Assembly: GCA_029204225.1 (NCBI GenBank)
Contig: CM055103.1
Span: 21,950,709 to 22,014,708, forward strand
Direction: 5' to 3'
Length of the DNA: 64,000 nucleotides
DNA from: Diphasiastrum complanatum
Taxonomy: Eukaryota; Streptophyta; Lycopodiopsida; Lycopodiales; Lycopodiaceae
Part shown: positions 11,641-22,112 of the stretch, in pieces
How positions within the stretch are numbered: the stretch's first letter is position 1
Layout: each line of letters opens with the position of its first letter
The notes under the pieces: model-generated
Database searches by the model: none
Told to the model about the DNA's origin: nothing
Seen by the model: only the letters and a program-made list of their open reading frames with translations
Program-made: the position numbers and the translations under genes

Positions 11641-11760
11641 TTGATGTTAGGGTTAGTATTACATTAGAGTTAGGGTTGGAATAAGAGTACAGTCAGATTT
11701 AGATTAGGTTTAGGGTTTTGGTTATGGTTTACATTGGCATTAAGTTTTGGTTAGGGTTCC
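11641..11760 (+). repeat. Degenerate telomere-like repeats
   Basis: Contains GTTAGGGTTAG, AGTTAGGGTTGG, GGTTTAGGGTTTTGG and GGTTAGGGTTCC in about 120 bases, the plant telomere unit TTTAGGG in degenerate form. It directly follows the helicase relic. Confidence 0.6.
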
Positions 11761-12541
11761 GGATTCAAATTTGTGTACAGCTATAGAGGCATGCAGTGAA
11801 AACCGTGAACCAATTAGAGCCTATCCTCCTAGGTGGAAGTTATAGCATAGCCCGTGTCACACAACAAACAGACGCAGTTCATGACGAAGCAAACAAGTAT
11901 TTTTGAACAAGGTATTTGCTTTATTTTGTAGATCGACTTAATAGTTTGTCATGTTTTATTAGCATGCATCTTTTTGTTTGTAAACAATACTCACAATTTC
12001 CATTTCTTATAACTCATTATTTTGAGTCATATTACACATTTTTTAAATAGACATGATAAAAATTACATTTTAGTCATGTCGTGTCGCATATTATTTTATT
12101 TGTTATTTGTAGATTGGATTTTGTATGTCATCTATTACAGTTGGCCACCTGTGTGTTTGTGTAGATGGTGAACTTGATGGCGAATCATCGTCGATTTTCC
12201 GTGGAGTTTAGGGAGCTACTTGGCGACGGAGATCATATCTTTTGCAGCACAACCATTTGGTTGTTAGAGTTGTATATTAGCTATTTGATCAGTGAAGAGA
12301 GCATGATTGGCGTATATCCACAGAGTTTTAGTTTGCTTTTAGATGTAGATTTGCTACTTAGTAGTTTAAGATATGTTTATAGGAATGGTAGCACGATTAG
12401 TGTGTCTACCTTTGAGGCAATGTTAGATACCCTGGTGTATAGCCAGGTAATGGTATTAGATTTAAGTGATGACATTTATACGATGTTTTGAAATTGGTTG
12501 AAAATTTATATTCAAACAATTTACAATGTCTCTTAATAAAA

Positions 12542-12543
<2 letters not shown>
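11761..12543 (+). other. No gene assigned; 108-codon open frame at 12165-12491
   Basis: The plus-strand frame starting MVNLMANHRRFSVEFREL has fairly even composition and no low complexity. I do not recognise it. Given its position it could be a further relic of the helicase-bearing element. Confidence 0.25.

Positions 12544-12625
<82 letters not shown>
12544..12625. repeat. (TC)n microsatellite
   Basis: About 40 units, uninterrupted. Confidence 0.97.
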
Positions 12626-12626
<1 letters not shown>

Positions 12627-12628
<2 letters not shown>

Positions 12629-12756
12629 GAGGTGTTTGCAACCCCTCCCTTCCTCCCAATGGACCACAAATTGGCCCCTCCCTCCGGCCCTCCCTTTCAC
12701 AAATGGATTTCAACACTAAGGACCGCATTTCACCACAAAGGACCGCATTCACCGCA

Positions 12757-12848
<92 letters not shown>

Positions 12849-12958
12849 TCAAGAAGGTGTTTGAACATAGGAGGTGTTTGCGGCCCCTCCCTTCATCCCA
12901 GTGGACCGCAAATAGCCCCTCCCTCTGGCCCTCCCTTTCACAAATGGACCGCAGTTCA
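12627..12958 (+). repeat. Duplicated module around a (TC)n array
   Basis: GGAGGTGTTTGC..CCCCTCCC and the following 75 bases (to CACAAATGGA) occur at 12628-12713 and again at 12868-12950 with about 10% difference. Each copy directly follows a long TC array (12544-12625 and 12759-12844). The repeat unit is therefore array plus module, about 240 bp. Confidence 0.8.
12759..12844. repeat. (TC)n microsatellite
   Basis: About 43 units, uninterrupted; second array of the duplicated module. Confidence 0.97.
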
Positions 12959-13093
12959 CCTATTGGCCGCATATGGACCGCATTTAGGCCGCATAGGGAC
13001 CACCGCCACCTAGATCGGAAAATCAGTGTCCGTCAATGACATACTGAATTTCCAAATCATCGGCCGCCATTGCCCATCAACGACGGGCACTCT

Positions 13094-13099
<6 letters not shown>

Positions 13100-13157
<58 letters not shown>

Positions 13158-13170
13158 TTACTTACTTACT
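13100..13170. repeat. (TA)n then (CTTA)n microsatellite
   Basis: About 28 TA units followed by four ACTT/CTTA units. Confidence 0.95.
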
Positions 13171-13180
13171 TCCACTTTTT

Positions 13181-13290
13181 TGCATGGGTGAGGGGGCCCC
13201 ATGCATCCTCCTCCCCTCACCCATGCATACACACTATTTTCACTAAAAACATGATTCATGGCCCTCCTCCACATGCATGCATACCCACAA
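13181..13290. repeat. Palindromic GC-rich short element, copy 2
   Basis: TGCATGGGTGAGGGG (from 13181) is the inverse of CCCCTCACCCATGCA (to about 13228). The block ATCCTCCTCCCCTCACCCAT is shared with 9122-9141, and GGCCCTCCTCC.CATGCA also recurs. Like copy 1 it abuts a dinucleotide array, here (TA)n. Confidence 0.55.
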
Positions 13291-13856
13291 TTAAAAAACT
13301 CTCACCCAGCGAGATTTTAAAATTCTCTTAACACTCAGGCGCCTAGAAGATTGTTTCAATTCGAACGTTATTTTCTAGGGGAACATAATGTTCTTTCTAT
13401 CATTCTTTCACACGGCTAGCCCAATCCATGGCATACAGATCAAGAACACCTTTTAAACAGAGGAGGAGCGGGCCTTTTGTAGATCGCCTTCCAAGAACAA
13501 GGAGCAGGTGGCAGCTGGGGAGGCTGTAGCTGCCATCAAGCCCCAAGAGGAGGGGGGTCGGGTCGGGTAGCCGTCTTCCTACCCTTTCGAGTAGAGAATA
13601 GGGGGGATGCAGGCTCTGCTCATGACACTTCTGTCATTGCCTCCAAATGGCCCATTAGAGAGGTTTGACTCTCAATTTTGTGAATTTTTCAGAAAAAGGA
13701 CAATGATTGATTGTACTTAATCAATCTACAAGAGTAGTTGATTGCCAAATCTAGATTCTATCAAAAACTACTGACTAGATATAGATCTACACATAGATCA
13801 TGAACTATTTAGCAAGATCGACTAATTTTAAGATAAAAAATCATTAAGGGCGGCCT

Positions 13857-14463
13857 CACACGTGTGGAATACAACCACTATATGGAATGTGACCAGAGAG
13901 CAAAGTACATTAACTTTAGATAGCATTCCAAGCATAAAAACACAAGACAAATGTGTGAATCACAAGCAAATTGCTAGATTGGAAATCTCTCATCAACTTT
14001 CTATTGAAATGGTTGATCTCCTTATAGATCAAGTACATCCACGAGCTATGTACTGTCCAACAGACCTTCACACGTGTGAAGAGTTCCTAGTCATCTAGAT
14101 CCACCAATGGGGCCAAATATGCTCATTATCCAAAGTTGACTTATCTCATTAGCTAGAAACCAAAAAGCTAGTACTCCACAAAAGTAAGGATATTCCCTAT
14201 AAAATAGGATCTAGTGGAATATCTAAATCTTATCCTCTACAACTTGATCCACACGTGTGAACAACAACTAGACATGTGGGAGCATTTACTCATTCACATG
14301 GAAGTGCAAGCTAATTACATGGAAATTGGTCAAAGTGACTTTTTCTTAGATTCTAGTCACAAATCATGTTCACACTTGTGTAGATTGAACCAAAATGAAT
14401 CTAACTATTTACAAGTACTTTATGTACATCCTTTCACATGTGGGAACAGGCTCCACACGTGTG
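13857..14463. repeat. Cluster of CACACGTGTG palindromes
   Basis: Perfect copies of the 10-base palindrome CACACGTGTG lie at 13857-13866, 14069-14078 (extended to TTCACACGTGTGAA), 14250-14259 and 14454-14463. Near copies occur at about 14271 and 14436. The core CACGTG is the plant G-box. The stretch contains no recognisable gene. Confidence 0.8.
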
Positions 14464-14625
14464 AGAGATTGTATCTTGCTTTTTGAAAAGCCAAGATATC
14501 ACTCCTCCACAAAGGAAAGTAGCAAATGCACTTGTAGATCTCCTATCCATCTTGTCTCCTACAAAATCTGAATCCGAATATGCCCTCAAGTACAAGTTAG
14601 ATCCTTGATAGAGAATGCCAAAAAA

Positions 14626-15003
14626 TCAAGTAGAAGAGATATATCTAAGTACTCTCTTGGCACTTTTCCAATGATGCATCAAAGGACCTTGCATATATTG
14701 ACCTAACTTGCTTACACTATAGCTCAAATCTAGTCTACTGATTGTCAAATAGATTAAGGAGCCTATCGGCTTTCTAAAGAGTGTGATGTCCTCAAAGGAT
14801 GATTCATCACCATCATTAGAAACTTTACAAATTTGCTCCATAGGGGTGTCAATCCCTGTACAATCTTTCATGCCAAACCTTTTAAGAATAGAAGTAGCAT
14901 ACTTTGATTGACTTATAAAAGTGAAATCACTACCTCTAGAAACTTCTATTCCAAGTATGAACTTTAGAAGTCCTAGATCTACCATCTTGAATTCACTAGA
15001 CAA
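14626..15003 (-). pseudogene. Copia reverse transcriptase C-terminal fragment
   Basis: The frame begins MSSEFKMVDLGLLKFILGIE, the conserved copia stretch after the YVDD catalytic motif, and continues FISQSKYATSILKRFGM, then IDTPME, GSLIYLTISRLDLSYSVSKL and HWKSAKRVLRYI. It covers the thumb and connection region only. The YVDD motif, RNase H and integrase are missing. It faces away from the plus-strand copia segment that begins about 25-45 bases to its right. Confidence 0.85.
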
Positions 15004-15046
15004 TTCGGCCTGCTACTTTGTGTAGTAACCAAACACAGTTGTTGAG

Positions 15047-16663
15047 GTGATGTCTACTCCTGATGTTGACCAGCGGAAAGCAGCGATGGACACCGAATTT
15101 GATTCTCTTATGGAGAATCAAACATGGACACTCATTGAGCTGCCAAAGGACCAAAAACCAATTCCATGCAAATGGATATTCAAGGCAAAGTACGACGCTG
15201 AAGGAAGGCTAAATTGTTACAAGGCCAGGCTAGTCGCCAAAGGCTTTTCTCAGATTTCAGACCTGGATTATTCAAAAACCTTCAGCCCAGTCATCAAACA
15301 TGCTTCGATTCTTCTACTCCTCTCCTTTGCAGCCGCAGCAGATCTTGAAGTCCACCAGATGGATGTCCAGACCGCTTTCCTCAATGGAACCATCGAAGAG
15401 AAAATCTACATGACGCAGCCAGAGGGATATGAACTCAACGATAAGCAACATCACCTTGTATGCAAAATCCACAAGGCGCTATATGGGCTAAAATAGTCAC
15501 CCAGGGCCTGGTTCCAAAAGATCAATGCATTTATGATAGAGAATGGTTTTATTCCAAACTCAGTAGACTCGAATGTCTACTTCAAGTTGGTATCAGATTA
15601 CTTCATCATCATCACTCTCTACGTAGATGATACACTCTTATTCAGTAACAATCTGAATCTAATGAAAGATACAAAATGCATACTGGCGTAGGAATACAAG
15701 ATGACTGACATGGGTCCATCCCACTATTGTCTTGAAATTCAAATTCAACGAGATCGACCCAACAATCTGATTTTTATCAGTCAGCAACGATATCTCAACA
15801 ACGTGCTGGAGAAGTATGGAATGGCCAACTGCAAACCAAATCACTTTCTACTCGACCCTAGACTAAAACTATCAAAGGAACAATCTCCTCAAACTGAGAT
15901 AGAAAAGGAGGAGATGAAGCGCTACCTGTTTCAATCTGTCATCAGCTCAAGGATGTACGCAATGGTCTGCACACGACCAGACCTTGCATATTCGATCAGT
16001 ACACTCAACCAGTTCCTGTCAAATCCAGGCTTAACTCATTGGAAGGCACTAAAAAAGGTCATGAAGTACATCCAAGCAACGAAAACTCTCAACATCTGCT
16101 ACAGAGGTAGCCACACTGCCAACATCCTTCAAGCCTACACAAATGCAGATTGGGTAGGAGATGTCAACACTAGAAAATCAACTTCTGGATTTGTATTCTT
16201 ATACAACCAAGGCCCAATCTCATGGAAGAGCCGGAAGCAGACCTCAATTGCATGACCATCAACGGAATCCGAATACATAGCTGCCACCAATGCAACCAAG
16301 GAGGCGATCTGGCTAAGGCAACTGCTTGCAGACCTAAACCTTGCACAACCACTTCCTACAATAATCTATTGTGACAATCAAAGCACAGTAGCGCTATCTC
16401 TCAATCCGAGAATTCACTCTCGAAGCAAACATATAAAAATCAGGTATCATTACCTTAGAGAGAAAGTGCACAACAAGGAAGTAGAACTGGTTTTCTGCAG
16501 AACAAACTACATGGCAGCAAATTACTTCACAAAGGCTCTATCAAAGGAGCAACATCTCAGATTTAACGATATGTTAAATCTGAAGATCAAAGTTATTCAG
16601 GATCCACATTACTTGAGAGTGTTGGATTACTTATGCTCAGTCTTAAACAAATCGTTCAAGTAA
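15047..16663 (+). pseudogene. Copia reverse transcriptase-RNase H, three stops
   Basis: One continuous frame of 539 codons runs from MMSTPDVDQRKAAMDTEFDS to the natural terminator at 16661. The RT palm is clear: CKWIFKAKYDAEGRLNCYKA, then [17 protein letters not shown] and the active site LYVDDTLLF. RNase H follows with AYTNADWVGDVNTRKSTSG, ESEYIAATNATKEAIWLRQL and SRSKHIKIRYHYLREKV. Three in-frame stops interrupt it at 15494-15496 (TAG, where copia has Q in LKQSPRAW), 15689-15691 (TAG) and 16253-16255 (TGA). There is no frameshift in 1.6 kb, so inactivation looks fairly recent. Integrase and gag are absent upstream; a 3' LTR should follow at once. Confidence 0.9.
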
Positions 16664-17300
16664 TGAGCATCCTAAAAACCGAAGGCCGATTACATGTTTT
16701 TGGACCTTCACATTTTTCCTTTAAAGATTTTTTTGCCTTAGAAACCAGTCTAAGGCACCTTCGCCTTCTTCACTGTCTTTAATCTAAGGAACATTCGTCT
16801 TCTTCATTGTCTTTAATCTAAGGCACCTTCATCTTCTTTGCTAAAACTTCAATGTAAGGCACCTTTGGCTTTTTCGGCTTCTTCGGCTTCTTCGCTGCCT
16901 TCAATGTAAGGTTGGCCAGAATGCCTTAGAAACCATTCTTAAGGCACCTTCACCTTTTTGCCTTCTTCGTTGTCTTCAGTCTACAGGCGCCTTAGGGATT
17001 TACACACCTTAAGTTTAAGGTCACATTCAGGAGTTGCATACCTTCAGTCTAAATGGCACCTTCGGGTTTTTCGTGTTTTTGCTACATTGGCAGACCGACG
17101 TCGCCAACTTATCATCAACCCTAAAACAGTTGGAGAAACAAATATCCTAAGGGCGGTTACCAACTTTGTACAGATGCAAAACTGGAGTAAATGGCAGTTA
17201 AGGCATAAGATATTTTTCTCTCGACACTTGTAAATATATATACTAGCTGAATCAAGCTAGTGTTAATTGAATTGATCTTTCAATCAGAGTTTCTGTAGCT
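16664..17300 (+). mobile_element. Probable 3' LTR of the copia segment
   Basis: This lies immediately 3' of the RNase H terminator where the LTR belongs. It contains an AAGGCACCTT minisatellite and, near 17234, AATATATATACTAGC. No second LTR copy exists in the window, so its ends are not defined. Confidence 0.35.
16736..17075 (+). repeat. AAGGCACCTTCG.CTTCTTC minisatellite
   Basis: About eight imperfect units built on TCTAAGGCACCTTCG followed by CTTCTTC and TGTCTTTAAT. AAGGCACCTT itself is nearly palindromic. Unit length varies from about 30 to 50 bases. Confidence 0.8.
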
Positions 17301-17487
17301 AGTGTTATCATGCTCAGCAAGCTGAAGTTATTACTTCAAGCTATTGTACTCATTGTTGACTATTGCGTTTTTGTTCCTACACGCCGCACTCAATCCTCGA
17401 GCTTTTGTTGCCGCTCACGCCCCCACGGTTCTACGACACATTTGTCTCTTCAGTTACATTCCTCTTTCTGCAAAGATCCATTTTCAG

Positions 17488-17595
17488 TCTCTATGTGATG
17501 CGGGCATCAATGTTGAAGGCATTAAAGCCATCACAAAATATGTAAATGAATTACTACTATTAATAGACACAATAGTGCCTTTGCTAAATTTATGA
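17488..17595 (+). pseudogene. Possible MZT1/GIP1-like exon
   Basis: After TTTTCAG (a plausible splice acceptor) the frame reads SLCDAGINVEGIKAITKYVN and then ELLLLIDTIV. This resembles the second half of the MOZART1/GIP1 gamma-tubulin complex protein, which has an L-C-x-x-G-[IV]-N-x-E-[AG]-[LI]-x-x-[VI]-x-K-x-x-x-E-L pattern. The N-terminal half expected from that family is not seen upstream. The resemblance covers about 22 residues only, and coincidence is possible. If real it is a lone exon or a relic. Confidence 0.3.
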
Positions 17596-18019
17596 AGGGT
17601 AAGATTTCTTTTAGGTCCAACAAATAGTACGTAAAAACTTTGGGTGAATGCTATTCCACCAAAACAAGATTTTAATAAAAGCGCACTTTTCCTGAGATCT
17701 AACACTACAAACTCTACATTAGACTCATTTTGGAGCAGCTTCGATCTTGGAATCCTTGTAACCTTCAGTCCAGTGGGTCATGCATCAGAATTGTGTCAAT
17801 ATTTCCAAGTTCTAGTTAGATAGCTTACAGAATGCAATTGATTGTGTTTTACTTGTTGAAATCACAAGCTTTAATGCCACATTTTCTGTTTCACTATGCG
17901 CAAAAAACTCGGGAGGGCTCGTTAAAGTACCTCTATGAGTGATAACGCAATAATTGATGCAAAAAAAATTTTCTCATTCTAAGAACTAATTGAGTCAATA
18001 AGAATTAGAAGTGAATGTA

Positions 18020-18677
18020 CTCACCATATTCCACGAATCAGACGCATCTTCTTCATTAGTAGAATGACCAGCACCTGTTGTGGGCAATGGGTTGTGGGAT
18101 CGCCATGAGAAGGAGGTGCGGTAGAGTGGTGAGGCTTAACTTGAGATGATGAGAGGAGGGATGAAGTAGTTTGCAAAAGGTCCGAGAAGCCATTGTGGCC
18201 TTGAGGGTGGGAAGGAAGTGCTCTTTTTTGTAATTCTTCAACGATGGAAGGCAGAAACAATGCACTCATTCATGCATTGTGAATGGTAGATCCGTGCAGT
18301 AGCCTCAAATGTCTTTTATGTCAACGATGAAGGCAAAAACAATGCTCAAAAAATCTTCTCTGTCTATGTTGAATGAGCAAAAGCAGTTTACTATTCCTTC
18401 ATTGTGAATGATAAATCTGTGAAGTAGCCCCAAATGGCTTTTCTGTCAAGGAAGAGACAAAGGCAGGTTGCCCATTTTTCTCTCAAAGTGTGTAGCTAGA
18501 TCAGCGATGGATCTGTCGTCCTATTCTAGCAATGATGGTTCTGCTCTTAAGTGTACTCTTAGCTGTAATTCTTCAATGATGGATGGCAGAACGTTGCCCT
18601 CCTCTGTCAACGTTGCCCCTTTGTCTGATAAAATACTCCAAGGAAGATCTCACCTTTGCAGGGTCATTCACCTCGCT
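18020..18677. repeat. Partial direct duplications, no gene
   Basis: GTAATTCTTCAACGATGGAA (18231) recurs with two changes at 18567. CATTGTGAATGGTAGATC..TG.AGTAGCC.CAAATG.CTTTT (18275 onward) recurs at about 18398. In the reverse frame both copies give a LPSI(I/V)EELQ peptide. The stretch lies just downstream of the hydrolase-like exon on the minus strand and may hold its rearranged continuation. Confidence 0.6.
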
Positions 18678-19115
18678 CTAGCAATGCCCCTTGCTAGAAA
18701 TGGCTAACACACCATAATAGTATTTTGCAAGAGCATATAGGATCAGGACCCTTTCTTCAGGCAATCCGATGCATTCCTCGCAGTCTGCATGCCTGTCCCA
18801 GAAGAAAGTAGCCCTACAGTAGCATCCATGGGCAATAAAAACATAGCTTTGGTTGCTGCAGACATCTGCCACACAATTTGTGTGCCGTTCATGTATTCCA
18901 AGGTGGGAAGGAGCCGAATTGGCTTGGACCCACCATGAGGAATGCCCCCCCCTAATCTCCCCATCAGCTGTAAGGGAGCTACTGAGTAGCAAAACCATCA
19001 TAAGTGGTGTGAGGATGAGCAGAAGGAATGTTGCAAGGGGATGATGGCGCACACAGTTTCTGAACCATGGGAAGAAAGACAGGTCAGAGAAAGGTTTGTT
19101 TGTGTGAAACCACAT
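18678..19115 (-). pseudogene. Alpha/beta-hydrolase-like protein, broken first exon
   Basis: The minus-strand frame from ATG 19115 encodes an N-terminal segment with a hydrophobic anchor (ATFLLLILTPLMMVLLLSSS, residues about 29-48). It ends with YVFIAHGCYCRATFFWDRHA, then CEECIGLPEERVLILYALAK and GVLAISS. That block matches a plant alpha/beta-hydrolase-like family with the pattern (V/L)F(I/L)AHGC...FWD...C.x.C.GLPEER. The stretch expected between these parts, LPTLEYMNGTQIVWQM, lies in a second frame (18964-18743). The frame is shifted at a G/C8 run near 18950 and shifted back at a short T run near 18836. The frame stops at TAG 18678, where the family has Trp. The result is a pseudogene, or two homopolymer errors plus a nonsense change. 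Confidence 0.6.
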
Positions 19116-19292
19116 GAAACCACATCTGATCTACTCCTTGCTACCTCTTTTCACTCGTCTCCAGATCCCTTTAAAGTGAGAAATTGCTCTTTGTCAAAAC
19201 AAATCCATCATCTTTCCCTATTGTTGCTGCTGCTGCTTGTTCTTCTGTTTCTTCTTGTGTCGGGTTGAAATGAAAGCCACCGTCACCATTCA

Positions 19293-19381
19293 ATAGCGCA
19301 ATGGATCTATCAACCACAACATCGTCCATCGCCAACGCCAGAGGGAGGCAAAAAGATATAGCGCAATGGATCTATCAACCA
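19293..19381 (+). repeat. 24-bp direct repeat
   Basis: ATAGCGCAATGGATCTATCA plus ACCA occurs at 19293-19316 and 19358-19381, 65 bases apart. The second copy runs straight into an AG array. Confidence 0.9.
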
Positions 19382-19382
19382 T

Positions 19383-19417
19383 CGAGAGAGAGAGAGAGAT
19401 CGGGAGAGAGACACCCG

Positions 19418-19457
<40 letters not shown>

Positions 19458-19470
19458 CAAGGGGGGGGGG
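19383..19470. repeat. (GA)n arrays and G-run
   Basis: Interrupted GA tracts with CGATCGAG insertions, ending in GATAGCAA and a run of about ten G. Confidence 0.9.
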
Positions 19471-20055
19471 GATTTGAAATGTGTGTCAAAGGAGGAGGCT
19501 TGTATGTGTTGTTTTTTACACACATTTTTTTTCAAACGTTGTTTTGCTCTTTTCTTTGCAAATGTGTGACGTTTTTTGCGGGCAGAGCGTGACATTTTCG
19601 ACGACACAACGTGACATTTTTGGCGGCAAAAACACACACACTCTCTCTAAAATAGTTTTATACTATATAGATATATGTATGTATGGAGAGAGAGAGAGAG
19701 AAAATTAGTCTCTAAAACAAAGATGCAAAGTGTCTAAATTCAAGTTTTCACTTAATTTACAGTGCTCACCAAATTAACATAAAAATTTGCCAATGGAAAT
19801 TACGTGTGATAATGGCTTATTAATCAAGCCATTTCACATACAATCTCATTCTCAGTCAGCTCATGACTTCCTACACTCACTTGGAGGCCTCCTCCCAAGG
19901 GCCATTATATAGTACCAAATGCAAAATGAATAGGTATGCTCTTTTATCATGTCCATTATAAAGTAAACCTGCATTTGAAAATCCTGAGAACTGAGGGTCT
20001 CAGGAGTACTGCCCCTTGTGCTTAAATAATCAAACAGCCCCAACCATCATTACTC

Positions 20056-20101
<46 letters not shown>

Positions 20102-21858
20102 CGACAGAGCATACGCGCGCTATACAACGCAAACCAATACACAGCATGGCTGCTCTTCTCGGTGCAAATGTTTGCTGGGCGGGCGCAGGGGGTCATTATA
20201 ACTGCCGCGTTTTCTGTCCTGTGCGCTCTCGCTTTCTCCTCACTAGTTACTTACCTGTTGTGTTTGAGTAATCCCTGCTTGAGTTGGAGAACTGATCAAT
20301 AAGGACTTATTCATTTCAGAAAATCCACATTTTTGTCACGCATACGGAATCGTAATTTATTTGTAGCGTAAACCTACGAGTTTTTGATGGCGTGCTTATA
20401 GTTATAATACAATCTTAAGTAATGATTATCAGTAATGGGATGTTGTTTAATTAGTTGAGCGAGATGTTGTAGAAATTGCGCACCTTTTCGACTCTTTCTT
20501 TTCAGTAGGCCTGTAAAAAGTATTGGTCTTGGGGACCCTTCTTCTTTTTACTCTAGCGATCGTAATCAGATTATGTAGATAGAATGTCCTTTTAAATTCA
20601 TCTGATATAAATCGTGTCATTCTCTTTCCATTAATTCTAAAGCCCTTCTTTTTAATCTGCCGACCGCTATCTCGATTCCCCTTTTCAACATGCTCCTCGC
20701 TTTCAAGGTCGGGTGGCTTTTGAGTTTTGACATAAGCCTTTTATAAATGAGTCACAGGGATTGTAGCTTTTTATTAGTTGTTTAAGCCCTTTCTTGATTT
20801 GTTTCAGTTGACTAAGCATCCATCATTTTCTACATCCCAAACTTACGTGCCCATTTCAATTTCGAACGTGTCAATGCCATTGACAACATCCACTGCGGCC
20901 AAGTAGTCCTTTTCATGTCACATATTTGGAATATTACCAATGCATCAAATGTGCTTTGATCATAACCAATACAATGCTTTGGCTGCATTTAGCTCTTGAA
21001 TTTATCCTCAAGATCTTTCAGTTTTCCGCGTAAAAAGGGCATTAGCATATGCTTGAGATGCTTATTTTTTGGATAGTTTGAAATTTTGTATTCAAGTAGT
21101 TTACCGTGTCTCTGAGCGGTTGAAGTTATTGCTTATCTTCAACCTAGAATTCACGGTGCTTGACATTTCCTTCTATTAACGAACATAGTTATGGATGATA
21201 AGCCAGCTAACTCCATAAACCCAGTAGTATCATTCTTGTCATTTCGGTTCTGGAAGCTCTTCAAGTCAATGACGAGATGTTTATTGTTACTGGAAGAGAA
21301 GCGAGCTATTTACCCCGAACGCGCATATACATGTTTTCCAACATGGGCAGCGATACAGCAGTTCATCAACCAAAATAATGTTTACAATTGCATTCCATCA
21401 TTAATCCAAGACATAAAACATACGTGATATTTTATGAGGAGGTATGAAGAACATATCGTGAAAATTTAAAGGGCGTTTGCTACCCAATTGAGCTTTCCCT
21501 CATATACAAGCTAGGCTATGACAAGTTCTTATCTTGTCCCTCTTTTAGCACAAGCTGGCTTAGAAGAAAATCATCTCATCTTGCTTTAACAGACTATCAG
21601 AATGCCCATTTTAGCATCAGTACTTTTGGTCACTTTCTCCATTCAGACTTGTTCCAAGCCTCAGTGCTACTGTCGAAGGTTGGTGAATTTTGAATCTTCC
21701 AACTAACAATGTTTCGAGTGCTGTTATCAAGTGTCGTCTACTAATATAGTTTTGCATTCAAGACTTCCATATGCTTATTTTTTAGTGTGATTTGGACACT
21801 AAACTGGGTCATTACAGCACCGATACTCTGATGATATCTTCCTCGTACAGGTAGGCTA
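19471..21858. other. No gene seen
   Basis: Contains a short AG tract (19684-19702) and an AG array (20058-20097). The 78-codon frame at 21191-21427 is not recognised. No RNA gene found. Confidence 0.5.
20058..20097. repeat. (GA)n microsatellite
   Basis: About 20 GA units followed by AAAA. Confidence 0.95.
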
Positions 21859-22112
21859 GATCTGCCAACTATACAGTGGTGCTCAGGCAAATGATAATGC
21901 TTAATAGTCCTTTCTATTGACTCTCCATCCTACCCGGCAGTAGAGGACTTCACATACATTGCAGCCGTCTTGGTAGTCTTCCTTCGATCTGCCAACTATA
22001 CAGTGGTGCTCAGGCAAATGATACTGCTTAATAGTCCTTTCTATTGACTCTCCATCCTACCCGGCAGTAGAGGACTTCACATACATTGTAGTAGTCTTGG
22101 TAGTCTTCCTTC
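21859..22112 (+). repeat. 127-bp tandem duplication
   Basis: GATCTGCCAACTATACAGTG begins at 21859 and again at 21986. The two 127-base units differ at only a handful of positions, for example ATAATGC against ATACTGC, and CATTGCAGCCG against CATTGTAGTAG. Confidence 0.95.
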
